From NCBI GenBank assembly GCA_900315505.1, contig OMZG01000003.1:93898-157897 (forward strand): a stretch of 64,000 nt of DNA. Reading direction: 5' to 3'. The position numbers and the translations under genes were made by a program. This document shows positions 35,741 to 44,294 of this stretch, one piece after another. How positions within the stretch are numbered: the first letter of the stretch is position 1; every line of letters begins with the position of its first letter. The DNA comes from an uncultured Lachnospiraceae bacterium. Lineage in GTDB: Bacteria; Bacillota; Clostridia; Lachnospirales; Lachnospiraceae. The notes beneath the pieces were generated by a model. That model did no database searches, was not told the origin of the DNA, and saw nothing but the letters and a program-made list of their open reading frames with translations.

Positions 35741-36222
35741 GAGTAGCGATATATCCGGGGAGCTTTGACCCGGTGACATTCGGACACCTTGATATAATAA
35801 AGCGTTCTGCAGCAATGTTTGACAAGCTGATAGTTGCAGTGCTTAATAACAGCGCGAAGAAATCTCTCTTTACGGTTGATGAAAGAGTTGAGATGATAAA
35901 GGAAGTCACTGGGAATATTCCGAATGTCAGTGCGGATTCCTTTGACGGGCTGACAGTCGATTATGCGGATGCAGTCGGTGCAACCGTAGTGATAAGGGGA
36001 CTTCGGGCCGTGACGGATTTCGAATACGAGCTTCAGATCGCTCAGACGAACAGAGTGGAGAATCCGGAAATTGATACGGTTTTTCTCACAACATCATTGA
36101 AATATTCCTACCTTTCGTCTACAATAGTAAAGGAGTTTGCGTCTTATGGCGCTGACATTGGCAAATTTGTACCGAAGGAAATAGTTCCGAAGGTGCTTGC
36201 AAAGTACAGTAAGGAGAGCTGA
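35737..36222 (+). CDS. coaD: Phosphopantetheine adenylyltransferase
   Basis: A 161-residue enzyme of coenzyme A synthesis that adenylates 4'-phosphopantetheine. [16 protein letters not shown] holds the nucleotidyltransferase HxGH-like motif (here TFGH). [25 protein letters not shown] and YLSSTIVKE complete the signature. It forms the familiar rsmD-coaD pair. Confidence 0.96.
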   Translation: MRVAIYPGSFDPVTFGHLDIIKRSAAMFDKLIVAVLNNSAKKSLFTVDERVEMIKEVTGNIPNVSADSFDGLTVDYADAVGATVVIRGLRAVTDFEYELQIAQTNRVENPEIDTVFLTTSLKYSYLSSTIVKEFASYGADIGKFVPKEIVPKVLAKYSKES

Positions 36223-36224
36223 CT

Positions 36225-36854
36225 ATGGCTAGTGAGATCGAAGACATCATTGACAGCATTGAAGATTTCATAGAAGAATGCAAGCCGACAGTTTTTTCAA
36301 GCGGCAAGATAACGGTTGACAAGGATCAGCTCGAGAGCCTTCTTGAGGAACTCAGAAGCAGGACTCCTGTCGAGATAAAGCAGTACCAGAGGGTGCTGAA
36401 GAATAAGGATGCAATCCTTGACCAGGCCAATAAGCAGGCTGATGCGATCATTGCAGAGGCAAAGGCCAAGTCAAATCAGATGATGAGCGAGAATGAGATC
36501 ATGCAGCAGGCGTACGCCAAGGCTAATGAGGTAGTGGGGATCGCCCAGAAGAATGCTGATGAGATCCTGACAAGGGCCACTGAGGATGCAAATAATATAA
36601 GGCTTTCTTCGCTCAAGTATTCGGATGATCTGATGAAGGGCATTGGCGATGTCCTCTCATCCACGATCAATACGACTCAGACGAGGATTGGCAATTATCT
36701 GAACACTATGAAGGGTTATCTCGATACGATAAATGTCAACCGTTCCCAGTTATCGAAGTCACTTGCTCCTGAAGAATCCAGTGAACCAGAGGCCCGGCCA
36801 CAGCCAGAGAAGGAGACTCCGGCAGAGTCAGATAAAGAGGATAACGAGCAGTAA
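36225..36854 (+). CDS. Coiled-coil protein of unknown function next to coaD
   Basis: 209 residues, mostly helical. A short N-terminal region (IEDIIDSIEDFIEECKPTVF) with a conserved hydrophobic pattern is followed by a long Ala/Gln/Glu-rich coiled coil (about 60-130, with ADAIIAEAKAKSNQ) and a disordered Pro/Glu tail. Proteins like this follow coaD in many Lachnospiraceae and are often labelled ATPase, but no nucleotide motif is visible. The pattern recalls DivIVA-like or V-ATPase subunit H-like coiled coils. The function is not known. It ends before a strong terminator. Confidence 0.7.
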   Translation: MASEIEDIIDSIEDFIEECKPTVFSSGKITVDKDQLESLLEELRSRTPVEIKQYQRVLKNKDAILDQANKQADAIIAEAKAKSNQMMSENEIMQQAYAKANEVVGIAQKNADEILTRATEDANNIRLSSLKYSDDLMKGIGDVLSSTINTTQTRIGNYLNTMKGYLDTINVNRSQLSKSLAPEESSEPEARPQPEKETPAESDKEDNEQ

Positions 36855-36866
36855 TTACGAGTATAA

Positions 36867-36917
36867 GGGGCTGTGAAATAATCGCAAGGATCTATTATTT
36901 CACAGTCCTGTTTTTAT
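36867..36917 (+). terminator. Rho-independent terminator after the coaD gene cluster
   Basis: CTGTGAAATAAT (36871-36882) pairs with ATTATTTCACAG (36894-36905), followed by CCTGTTTTTATTTT. The next ATG follows within 4 bp. Confidence 0.88.
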
Positions 36918-36920
36918 TTT

Positions 36921-37598
36921 ATGAAGAGAAAAGAGAAGGAAAAACTGATATTTCCAGACAATATAGAGGCAGTGCTTTTCGACCTGGACGGAACCCTGGT
37001 GGATTCCATGTGGATGTGGCCTCAGATAGATAAGGAGTTCCTGAATGACAGGGGGTTTGAGGTACCAGAAGGTCTTAAGGCTGATATTGACGGGCTGTCA
37101 ATGTCAGAGGATGCGGTATATTTCAAGAAAAGGTTCAATCTGCCTGATTCAGAGGATGAGCTCATCGATATCTGGAATAATATGGCATTGCATCATTATG
37201 AGGAGGATGTGAGACTGCAGCCGGGTGCTGAAGAATTTCTCTATTTCCTTAGGAGAAAGGGAATCCGGATGGCAGTGGTGACCAGCAATTCAAGAGTCCT
37301 CTGTGAAGCGGCTCTCAGGGCTAATGATGTAGAGGATTATTTCGGCGCCATAGTGACTTCAGAGGATGTGTCACACGGGAAGCCTGACCCTGAGGGCTAT
37401 CTTACGGCTTCGAATATGCTTGGCGCGACTCCACATGACTGTATCGTATTTGAGGATCTGCCTGCAGGACTTACTGCGGCGCATGAGGCGGGGATGACAC
37501 CAATAGCGTTTGATGATGACTATTCCAGGGCATATCTTGATGAGAAGCAGGAGCTCTGCCACCTGATTATAAGTGATTACCGGGAACTCATGGGATGA
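36921..37598 (+). CDS. HAD family hydrolase of the beta-phosphoglucomutase type
   Basis: 225 residues. Motif I is FDLDGTLVDSMWMWPQID, motif II is VVTSNS, the conserved Lys is in SHGKPDPEGYL, and motif IV is VFEDLPAGLTAA. The alpha-helical cap is that of subfamily IA (beta-phosphoglucomutase/phosphatase). The substrate is unknown. The ATG follows directly on a terminator and has no Shine-Dalgarno sequence, so the start is uncertain. Translation could begin on a very short leader. Confidence 0.82.
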   Translation: MKRKEKEKLIFPDNIEAVLFDLDGTLVDSMWMWPQIDKEFLNDRGFEVPEGLKADIDGLSMSEDAVYFKKRFNLPDSEDELIDIWNNMALHHYEEDVRLQPGAEEFLYFLRRKGIRMAVVTSNSRVLCEAALRANDVEDYFGAIVTSEDVSHGKPDPEGYLTASNMLGATPHDCIVFEDLPAGLTAAHEAGMTPIAFDDDYSRAYLDEKQELCHLIISDYRELMG

Positions 37599-38485
37599 AG
37601 CAGATAGTAGTTGACGAGCGGTTTTCAAAGGAACGGCTGAATAAATATTTATCAGGAATTCTCCCGAATGCTTCAATGGGATTTATCTACAAGATGCTCC
37701 GCAAGAAGAATATAGTATTAAACGGTCGCAAGGCTCAGGGAAATGAACTGCTGAGTGCCGGGGATGAGATAAAGATATTTTTCTCTGATGAGACATATGA
37801 GAAGTTTTCAAAGAAAGGTAGCCCGGTAATCCATAATGCCCTTCCAGTCAGAGTCATTTATGAAGATAAAGATATAATAGCTGTACATAAGCCAGCAGGG
37901 CTTCTGTCGCAGTCAGACAGGGCCGGTGGTGACTGTGTGAATGCCAGGATTATCTCATACCTTGCGCAGAGGAAGGAATTATTACCTGATTTTACTCCAT
38001 CGATTGTGAACAGGCTTGACAGGAATACCAGCGGTATAGTGCTTGCCGGAAAGACCTATCAGGGGGTCCGTGTTCTTACAGAAGAGATCCGTGAGAGAAG
38101 AGTCATCAAGACGTACAAGTGTATCTGCGAGGGTGATTTTCCAGGGGAGGGGACTGTGACCGCGTATCTGAAGGAGATTGAAGGTAATCAGGTAAGGGTT
38201 TTCAGCAGTGAGGTAGCCGGCTCGAAGAGGATAATCACTGAATTCATACCGGAAAGAAGGCTCGTTGGATTCACCCTGCTTCGGGTCATACTTCATACAG
38301 GAAGGAAGCATCAGATCAGGGCGCAGCTGTCAGCACTTGGTCATCCGGTTGTGGGTGATCCGAAGTATGGTCATGGCAGAGGGATCATGTATCTGCATGC
38401 GTATTCTGTTGAGATACCTGAGATAGGACTTATCACTGATCCGGTTCCGGATAATTTTACGAGGTTTATAAATGCCCACCTTTAA
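37595..38485 (+). CDS. RluA-family ribosomal large subunit pseudouridine synthase
   Basis: 296 residues. A short S4-like RNA-binding N-terminus (RLNKYLSGILPNASMGFIYKM in part, IVLNGRKA) precedes the catalytic domain. The active-site Asp is in IVNRLDRNTSGIVLAGKT, which is the RluA/C/D HRLDxxTSG motif with N replacing H. KxHQIR appears as GRKHQIRAQLSALGHPVVGDPKYG (part). It modifies U in 23S rRNA, probably as an RluC/RluD type. It overlaps the HAD gene (ATGA) and recU. Confidence 0.92.
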   Translation: MKQIVVDERFSKERLNKYLSGILPNASMGFIYKMLRKKNIVLNGRKAQGNELLSAGDEIKIFFSDETYEKFSKKGSPVIHNALPVRVIYEDKDIIAVHKPAGLLSQSDRAGGDCVNARIISYLAQRKELLPDFTPSIVNRLDRNTSGIVLAGKTYQGVRVLTEEIRERRVIKTYKCICEGDFPGEGTVTAYLKEIEGNQVRVFSSEVAGSKRIITEFIPERRLVGFTLLRVILHTGRKHQIRAQLSALGHPVVGDPKYGHGRGIMYLHAYSVEIPEIGLITDPVPDNFTRFINAHL

Positions 38486-39005
38486 TTCACGGGGGCTCCG
38501 TGGCTCCTCATTAGAGGAATGTGTCAATCATACAAATGATGTGCTGAGACAGGACGGCCTGGCTCTGATCCAGAAGATACCGACACCTATCACCCCGATA
38601 GATATCGACAAGGCTACCAGACATATCACCCTTGCCTATTTTGATAAGAAAAGTACCATTGATTATATTGGTGCTGTACAGGGAATCCCTGTCTGCTTCG
38701 ATGCAAAGGAGTGCAACGTTGATTCATTTCCAATGCACAATATCCATGAGCATCAGATGACATTCATGGAGGATTTCGAGAAGCAGGATGGGATATCCTT
38801 TTTCCTGATATATTTCAGCCATCGTGAGATATATTATTATATGCGGTTTGAAGAAGCACTTCATTTCTGGAACCGCGGCAGGAGCGGAGGCCGCAAGAGT
38901 GTGAGGATTGAGGAGCTTGATGATGAGTTTTTCTTCAGCTCTTCAAACGGCTATTTTCTGCCATATCTTGACATGATCAATAAGGATCTGGGAAAAAGAG
39001 GTTGA
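38472..39005 (+). CDS. recU: Holliday junction resolvase RecU
   Basis: A 177-residue nuclease, the Firmicutes Holliday junction resolvase. TFNSRGLRGSSLEECVNHTN, KIPTPITPI, the active-site region STIDYIGAVQGIPVCFDAKEC (in part) and FPMHNIHEHQMTFM match RecU. The acidic and Lys residues of the PD-(D/E)xK site are in the DYIG and FDAKE segments. RecU normally works with RuvAB, also encoded in this window. It overlaps the end of the pseudouridine synthase gene. Confidence 0.9.
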   Translation: MPTFNSRGLRGSSLEECVNHTNDVLRQDGLALIQKIPTPITPIDIDKATRHITLAYFDKKSTIDYIGAVQGIPVCFDAKECNVDSFPMHNIHEHQMTFMEDFEKQDGISFFLIYFSHREIYYYMRFEEALHFWNRGRSGGRKSVRIEELDDEFFFSSSNGYFLPYLDMINKDLGKRG

Positions 39006-39047
39006 CATCAGTATACTAATACGTTACTATGGTAAAGTAATAACGTA
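39002..39047 (+). promoter_or_regulatory. histidine operon promoter with a downstream dyad
   Basis: TTGACA (39002-39007) and TACTAT (39025-39030) are spaced 17 nt apart, overlapping the recU stop. TACGTTA (39020-39026) and TAACGTA (39041-39047) form a perfect 7-bp inverted repeat across the -10 and start site, a likely operator. AAAGGAGAT precedes hisZ. There is no room for a T-box leader. Confidence 0.6.
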
Positions 39048-39062
39048 GTAAAGGAGATAAAG

Positions 39063-40247
39063 ATGAACAGTCTGCTGCATACGCCAGAGGGCGTGAGAGA
39101 CATACTTGGTGATGAGTGCCAGAAGAAAAACTATGTGAAGAAGGCACTGACGTCTCTCTTATTTTCATATGGATATGACCAGATAGAGACTCCAATGTTT
39201 GAGTTCCTCGATACTTACAGCGAATCACTTGGCTCTACTTCTGAGAGAGATCTGTTCCGTTTCTTTGACAGGGATGGGAATACACTTGCATTGAGACCGG
39301 ATTTCACACCGTCGATTGCGAGAGTCACGGCGAGATACTTTTCGGATACAAAGGAGACAATCAGGCTCTGCTATGAGGGCAAGGTGTTCCAGAATCATCA
39401 CTCCCTCCGCGGCGAGATGAGTGAGCAGACTCAGGTCGGTGCTGAGCTGATCGGGGATTCTTCGATTGAATCAGATGCTGAGATCATTTCCATCATCGTA
39501 AATGGTTTCCTGTCATGCGGACTCAAGGATTTCCAGATCAGCATAGGACATGCAGATATCTTCAATGGACTCATAGAGGCAGCAGGATTCTCTGATGAAG
39601 AAGAGAATGATGTGCATGACTTTGTGTCGAATAAAAATTTCTTCGGACTCTCAGAATACCTTTCACATAAGAATATTGACAAGGATCTGATCTCTCTGTT
39701 CGGACTCCTGTCCAAGATTTTCATGAATCCTGACGAGTGGAAGGATTCACTTGAGATGGCAAAGGCATATCCGAAGATATATGGAGCACTTTCTCATCTG
39801 TATGAGATGAACGAGCTCTTAAGCGCATACGGTGTTGAAGACTATGTAAGCTTCGATCTGGGACTTGTGAGAAGCCTCAAGTATTATACAGGAATTATTT
39901 TCGCAGGATATACATTCGGGAGCGGCAAGCCTATAGTGACTGGTGGCCGGTATGACAATCTCCTGGGACACTTCGGAGCAGACAGACCGGCTATCGGATT
40001 TGCAATACTTATAAATGAGCTGATGCTTGCAATCGACAGACAGAAAATCGAGCTGCCGGTTGAGAATGCGAAGATTCTTCTTCTGTACCCGAAGGATAAT
40101 GTCAAGGAAGCTATCAAGAAGGCTGATTGGCTCAGAAAGGCCGGCAACAGGGTACTGCTTCATTCATACAATGACAGAGATCATCATGACAAGCTCTGTA
40201 TCAAGTACGCAGCATATACAATTATGGAGATCGGAGGCGAAAGATGA
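39063..40247 (+). CDS. hisZ: ATP phosphoribosyltransferase regulatory subunit HisZ
   Basis: A 394-residue histidyl-tRNA synthetase paralogue that forms a complex with the short HisG and gives it activity and feedback control. TPEGVRDILGDECQKK, RPDFTPSIARVTARYF, GRGEMSEQTQVGAE (as RGEMSEQTQVGAELIG) and GGRYDNLLGHFGADRPAIGF are present. The tRNA-binding anticodon domain is replaced by a short C-terminal domain. It overlaps hisG (ATGA). Confidence 0.94.
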   Translation: MNSLLHTPEGVRDILGDECQKKNYVKKALTSLLFSYGYDQIETPMFEFLDTYSESLGSTSERDLFRFFDRDGNTLALRPDFTPSIARVTARYFSDTKETIRLCYEGKVFQNHHSLRGEMSEQTQVGAELIGDSSIESDAEIISIIVNGFLSCGLKDFQISIGHADIFNGLIEAAGFSDEEENDVHDFVSNKNFFGLSEYLSHKNIDKDLISLFGLLSKIFMNPDEWKDSLEMAKAYPKIYGALSHLYEMNELLSAYGVEDYVSFDLGLVRSLKYYTGIIFAGYTFGSGKPIVTGGRYDNLLGHFGADRPAIGFAILINELMLAIDRQKIELPVENAKILLLYPKDNVKEAIKKADWLRKAGNRVLLHSYNDRDHHDKLCIKYAAYTIMEIGGER

Positions 40248-40897
40248 GCTCTAATGATGAAATGATAACGGTTGCTCTTGGAAAAGGCCGCCTGGCAAAG
40301 AAGGCTATGGCCCTCTTTGATAATATTGGCCTGGGCGTCGAAGAGATTCATGACCCTGACACGAGAAAGCTTATTTTCACAAATGAAAAGGAGAACATCA
40401 GATACTTCCTGTCCAAGGGACCTGATGTGCCGACATATGTGGAATACGGTTCGGCAGATATAGGAATTGTCGGAGAGGATACAATTCTTGAAGAGAACAG
40501 GAATATCTACGAGGTTCTTGATCTCGGATTTGGAAAGTGCAGGATGTGCATTGCAGGACCTGAAGAGGCAAGGAAGCTGCTTGACTCTTCACACTTCATC
40601 AGGGTAGCCACGAAGTATCCACGCATTGCGAAGAATTATTTCTACAATCAGAAGCATCAGACAGTCGAGATCATCAAGCTGAACGGATCTATAGAACTGG
40701 CTCCGATTGTTGGACTATCTGAGGTCATTTGTGATATAGTAGAGACTGGATCGACACTCAGAGAGAATGGACTTGTGGTTCTTGAAGAGGTTGTTCCGCT
40801 TTCAGCGAGAGTTGTTGTCAATCAGGTCTCGATGAAGATGAAGAACGCTCGCATTACTGAGATTGTAAATAGTTTACAGAAGGAAATTAACAACTAA
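40244..40897 (+). CDS. hisG: ATP phosphoribosyltransferase, short form
   Basis: A 217-residue enzyme of the first step of histidine synthesis (ATP plus PRPP). VALGKGRLAKKAM, DVPTYVEYGSADIGIVG, LGFGKCRM, RVATKYPRIAKNYF and the PRPP loop DIVETGSTLRENGL are intact. The length marks it as the short HisG that requires HisZ, which is encoded next to it. Confidence 0.96.
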   Translation: MSSNDEMITVALGKGRLAKKAMALFDNIGLGVEEIHDPDTRKLIFTNEKENIRYFLSKGPDVPTYVEYGSADIGIVGEDTILEENRNIYEVLDLGFGKCRMCIAGPEEARKLLDSSHFIRVATKYPRIAKNYFYNQKHQTVEIIKLNGSIELAPIVGLSEVICDIVETGSTLRENGLVVLEEVVPLSARVVVNQVSMKMKNARITEIVNSLQKEINN

Positions 40898-41045
40898 GTT
40901 ACGGTCTTGTCATACACAGTGAGTTGCTCGAGGCACGCTCTCGCTAATGCTTAGACGCAGCGGTGCATAAGCGGCTAAAGGACAGCCGCTAAGCACCGGC
41001 GTCACGCTATTACCTCTCGCAACTCCTGTGATGCCAAGACCTTAG
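40893..41045. repeat. long imperfect hairpin element between hisG and hisD
   Basis: The 161-bp gap is almost entirely one inverted repeat. On the left CTAAG, GGTCTTGTCAT, CACAG, GAGTTGC, GAGG, CGGTGC and AGCGGCT appear in order. Their complements appear in reverse order on the right (AGCCGCT, GCACCG, CCTC, GCAACTC, CTGTG, ATGCCAAGACC, CTTAG). The arms pair around a loop near 40978-40983, with about 11 extra bases in the left arm. It carries no ORF. It could be a MITE-like insertion or a structured regulatory leader for hisD. Confidence 0.75.
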
Positions 41046-41058
41046 TAAAGGAGATAAA

Positions 41059-42351
41059 ATGCAAACAGAAAAATTGAATGAGGATAACATTAATACTCTG
41101 TTGGAAAAGCTGCTGAAGAGAAGCCCTATAAGCTATGGCAAGTATGAGGCAAGTGTTAATGAGATCATAGAAAATGTCAGGGAGAACGGTGACAAGGCTG
41201 TTTTTGAGCTTGAGAAGAAGTTCGATAAGGTCGACCTGAATCCTCAGAATATCCGTGTAACCAAAGAGGAGATTGACGAAGCTTATTCTAAGGTTGATGA
41301 TAAGCTTCTGACTGTGATCAGGAAGTCTCTTAAGAATATAAGAGCTTTTCATGAGAAGCAGAAGCAGAACAGCTGGTTTACGACCGACGAGAAGGGAATT
41401 TTCCTCGGTCAGAAGGTGACTCCGATTGCTATTGCTGGTGTGTATGTACCAGGCGGAAAGGCTGTTTATCCATCATCGGTTCTTATGAATATAGTTCCTG
41501 CAAAGGTGGCCGGTGTGCCGAGGATCGTGATGTGCACTCCTCCAGGACCTGATGGAAAGGTTTATCCGTCAACTCTTGTTGCTGCAAATGAGGCGGGTGC
41601 TGATGAGATCTACAAGGTTGGTGGTGCTCAGGCTATAGCTGCGATGGCATTTGGTACTGAGTCCCTACCGAAGGTTGACAAGATCGTAGGACCGGGAAAT
41701 ATCTATGTAGCCCTTGCAAAGAAGGCTGTATTCGGATACGTAAGCATTGATTCCATCGCAGGACCTTCAGAGATACTTGTACTTGCGGATGAGACTGCAA
41801 ATGCTCACTATGTGGCAGCAGACCTTCTGTCTCAGGCTGAGCATGATGAGATGGCATCTGCTATTCTTATCACGACGAGCCAGAAGCTCGCAGAAGATGT
41901 AGGAAAAGAGATAGAGGGTTATCTGCCAAAGCTGTCACGTGAGGAGATCATCAGAAAGTCACTTGATAACTACGGACACCTCTTCGTTGCTGACAGCAAG
42001 GAGGATGCAATTGCGGCAGTCAATCAGATAGCATCAGAGCATCTTGAGATCGTGACTGCTGATCCGTTCCTTGATATGACAAAGATCAGGAATGCCGGAG
42101 CTATTTTCCTTGGTACCTGGTCATCAGAGCCTCTTGGCGATTACTTCGCAGGTCCGAATCATGTGCTTCCTACAAATGGTACAGCAAAGTTTTTCTCAGC
42201 TTTGTGCGTAGATGATTTCATCAAGAAGTCAAGTGTGATATCATATTCAAGAGAAGCACTGAAGGAAATAGCTGATGATATCGAGGATTTCGCTGAGTGC
42301 GAAAAGCTGACGGCACATGCGAACTCGATCAGGGTTCGTTTCGACGCCTAA
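41059..42351 (+). CDS. hisD: Histidinol dehydrogenase
   Basis: A 430-residue zinc, NAD-dependent enzyme that oxidises histidinol to histidine. [86 protein letters not shown] and [16 protein letters not shown] contain the substrate- and zinc-binding residues. AAAGGAGAT precedes the ATG, right after the hairpin element. Confidence 0.97.
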   Translation: MQTEKLNEDNINTLLEKLLKRSPISYGKYEASVNEIIENVRENGDKAVFELEKKFDKVDLNPQNIRVTKEEIDEAYSKVDDKLLTVIRKSLKNIRAFHEKQKQNSWFTTDEKGIFLGQKVTPIAIAGVYVPGGKAVYPSSVLMNIVPAKVAGVPRIVMCTPPGPDGKVYPSTLVAANEAGADEIYKVGGAQAIAAMAFGTESLPKVDKIVGPGNIYVALAKKAVFGYVSIDSIAGPSEILVLADETANAHYVAADLLSQAEHDEMASAILITTSQKLAEDVGKEIEGYLPKLSREEIIRKSLDNYGHLFVADSKEDAIAAVNQIASEHLEIVTADPFLDMTKIRNAGAIFLGTWSSEPLGDYFAGPNHVLPTNGTAKFFSALCVDDFIKKSSVISYSREALKEIADDIEDFAECEKLTAHANSIRVRFDA

Positions 42352-42390
42352 AGCACATAGACGAAGCCTGGCGTTAGCGATGACTGGAGA
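42352..42390. other. hisD-hisB gap with a possible fragment of the hisG-hisD element
   Basis: Read on the minus strand, the short gap contains TCGCTAACGC and GTGCTTTAGGC. These resemble TCGCTAATGC and GGTGCATAAGCGGC of the left arm of the 40893-41045 hairpin, in the same order and at similar spacing. It may be a decayed copy. The evidence is weak. Confidence 0.3.
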
Positions 42391-42394
42391 TATT

Positions 42395-42982
42395 ATGAGC
42401 AGAACTGCTACCATAAAGAGAAAAACTAAAGAGACTGATATCGAGGTCACTATTGATCTCGATGGAACCGGGAAATATGAGATAGATACTGGCATTGGCT
42501 TTTTTGACCACATGCTGTCTGGCTTTGCAAGACACGGCTTTTTTGATCTGACACTTAAGTGCAGGGGTGATCTCGAGGTAGACTGCCATCACACGATTGA
42601 GGACTGTGGGATCGCACTTGGTACTGCGATCAAGGAAGCACTCGGAGACAAGGCCGGTATTGTGCGTTTCGGCTCATCCCTTCTTCCGATGGATGAGACA
42701 CTTATCCGCTGCGTTATTGATCTGAGTGGGCGCCCGTATCTGGTATTCAATGAGGAGTTTAAAAATGACCGCCTAGGTGATTTCGATACGGAGATGGCCA
42801 AGGAATTTTTCTACGCGATTTCCTATTCATCAATGATGACACTGCACATAGATGAGCTTCATGGTGAGAATTCACATCATGTGATCGAGGCTACGTTCAA
42901 GGCATTCGGAAGGGCGCTGAAGGAAGCAGTCAGTAAGGACGACAGGATAAAGGGCGTGCTTTCTACAAAAGGGAGTCTGTAA
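42395..42982 (+). CDS. hisB: Imidazoleglycerol-phosphate dehydratase
   Basis: A 195-residue manganese enzyme of histidine synthesis. [16 protein letters not shown], the metal ligands in [11 protein letters not shown], and the second set in [21 protein letters not shown] are intact. It is the monofunctional form without the phosphatase domain. The ATG at 42395 has CTGGAGA 5-7 nt upstream. The frame is open to 42317, but the upstream residues are unlike the family. Confidence 0.95.
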   Translation: MSRTATIKRKTKETDIEVTIDLDGTGKYEIDTGIGFFDHMLSGFARHGFFDLTLKCRGDLEVDCHHTIEDCGIALGTAIKEALGDKAGIVRFGSSLLPMDETLIRCVIDLSGRPYLVFNEEFKNDRLGDFDTEMAKEFFYAISYSSMMTLHIDELHGENSHHVIEATFKAFGRALKEAVSKDDRIKGVLSTKGSL

Positions 42983-44262
42983 TGGAACACAAGAGTATTA
43001 TTGCAACCATATATATCAGGAACGGAAGAGCAGTAAGGTCAAAGGATGATAATGCAGAGTCGCAGGATCTTGTAGGTCTGGCAAAGTCATACAATGACAG
43101 CGGAGTTGATAAAATTTTTCTTGTAGATCTGTCAAATGATGAGTCAGAGCATATGACAAATCTGGTTGCCATCAGGAATGTCAACAGGAATATCGATATC
43201 AAGACCGTTGGTGCCGGGAATATCAAGCGTGAGGATGATATCAAGCTTTTCTTTTTTGCCGGTTGTACAGAGGTGGCTCTGAACGGAGGCAAGCCTGAGA
43301 CAATTGATCTGGTGCAGAAGGCTGCAAAGCGTTTTGGCAAGGAAAAGATTCTCGTATCTGTTGATACGGTAAACTTCGCATTCAAGACCAGGGATTTTAT
43401 CAGGAACTGTGTACACGAGCTGGTACTTATGAATCCTGACCTCGTGAAGGGCCTTGAAAATATCACGGATATTCCGTATATCCTGAAGCAGGATGACTAC
43501 GATCTGGACGGGATCACGGAGATTCTGAGGTCAGAGTCCATCCGTGGACTGTATGGTAAGTTCATTGACGATGACGATACTGATATAATGCAGCTGAAAT
43601 CAGACCTCGCTGACAGAGGCATAGTGATGGACAATTTCAATCCTAAGCTGCAGTGGTCAGATCTAAAGGTAAACAGCGACGGTCTCGTGCCTGTCATAGC
43701 ACAGGATTATCAGACGGGTCAGGTGTATATGCTTGCATATATGAATGAGGAAGCATTCAATACTACTATCCGTCTCGGCAAGATGACATACTGGAGCAGA
43801 TCCCGGCAGGAGCTATGGACCAAGGGACTCACGAGCGGACATATCCAGTATGTAAAGAGCCTTACGGCCGATTGCGATTACGATACTATACTTGCCAAGA
43901 TTAGCCAGGTTGGAGGCATCGCCTGCCATACCGGAGCTCCATCATGCTTTTTCAATGAGATCATCAAGAAGGAATATATAGAGCGTAGTCCGCTTCGTAT
44001 TTTTGAGAATACCTACAATCTCATCAAGGAGCAGAAGGACTCACCGGATGAGACGTATGCGAAGCAGCTGTTCAGGGGCGGTATGGATGAGGTACTGCAG
44101 AAGATCGGTGAGGAAGCAGCAGAGGTAATTATCGCCGGCAAGAATACCGGAGATACAGAGGCTATTCATGAGATCACTGACCTTATCTATCACCTTATGT
44201 TCCTGATGATCGACAAGGGCATCACCTGGGAAGAGATCACGAGGGAGTTGTCTCAGAGATGA
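42982..44262 (+). CDS. hisIE: Three-domain fusion: degenerate HisF/HisA-like barrel, HisI cyclohydrolase, HisE pyrophosphohydrolase
   Basis: 426 residues. HisI (about 215-315, with LAYMNEEAF, TYWSRSRQELWTKG, DCDYD, GIACHTGAPSCF) opens phosphoribosyl-AMP. HisE (about 335-426, with YAKQLFRGGMDEVLQKIGEEAAEV in part) removes pyrophosphate from phosphoribosyl-ATP. The first about 205 residues align with HisF (IIATIYIRNGRAV, DKIFLVDLS, TVGAGNI, ILVSVD), but Tyr11 replaces the catalytic Asp11 of HisF and the glycine loop is altered, so cyclase activity is unlikely. hisA, hisF, hisH and hisC are not in the window. The stop lies in a heptamer array. Confidence 0.9.
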   Translation: MEHKSIIATIYIRNGRAVRSKDDNAESQDLVGLAKSYNDSGVDKIFLVDLSNDESEHMTNLVAIRNVNRNIDIKTVGAGNIKREDDIKLFFFAGCTEVALNGGKPETIDLVQKAAKRFGKEKILVSVDTVNFAFKTRDFIRNCVHELVLMNPDLVKGLENITDIPYILKQDDYDLDGITEILRSESIRGLYGKFIDDDDTDIMQLKSDLADRGIVMDNFNPKLQWSDLKVNSDGLVPVIAQDYQTGQVYMLAYMNEEAFNTTIRLGKMTYWSRSRQELWTKGLTSGHIQYVKSLTADCDYDTILAKISQVGGIACHTGAPSCFFNEIIKKEYIERSPLRIFENTYNLIKEQKDSPDETYAKQLFRGGMDEVLQKIGEEAAEVIIAGKNTGDTEAIHEITDLIYHLMFLMIDKGITWEEITRELSQR

Positions 44263-44294
44263 GTTATGAGTTTCGAGTTGTGAGTTATGAGTTA
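44260..44294 (+). repeat. heptamer tandem array spanning a stop and the next start
   Basis: Five 7-bp units: TGAGTTA, TGAGTTT, CGAGTTG, TGAGTTA, TGAGTTA. The first TGA is the hisIE stop, and the ATG of the radical SAM gene (44287) spans the last two units. Confidence 0.88.
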
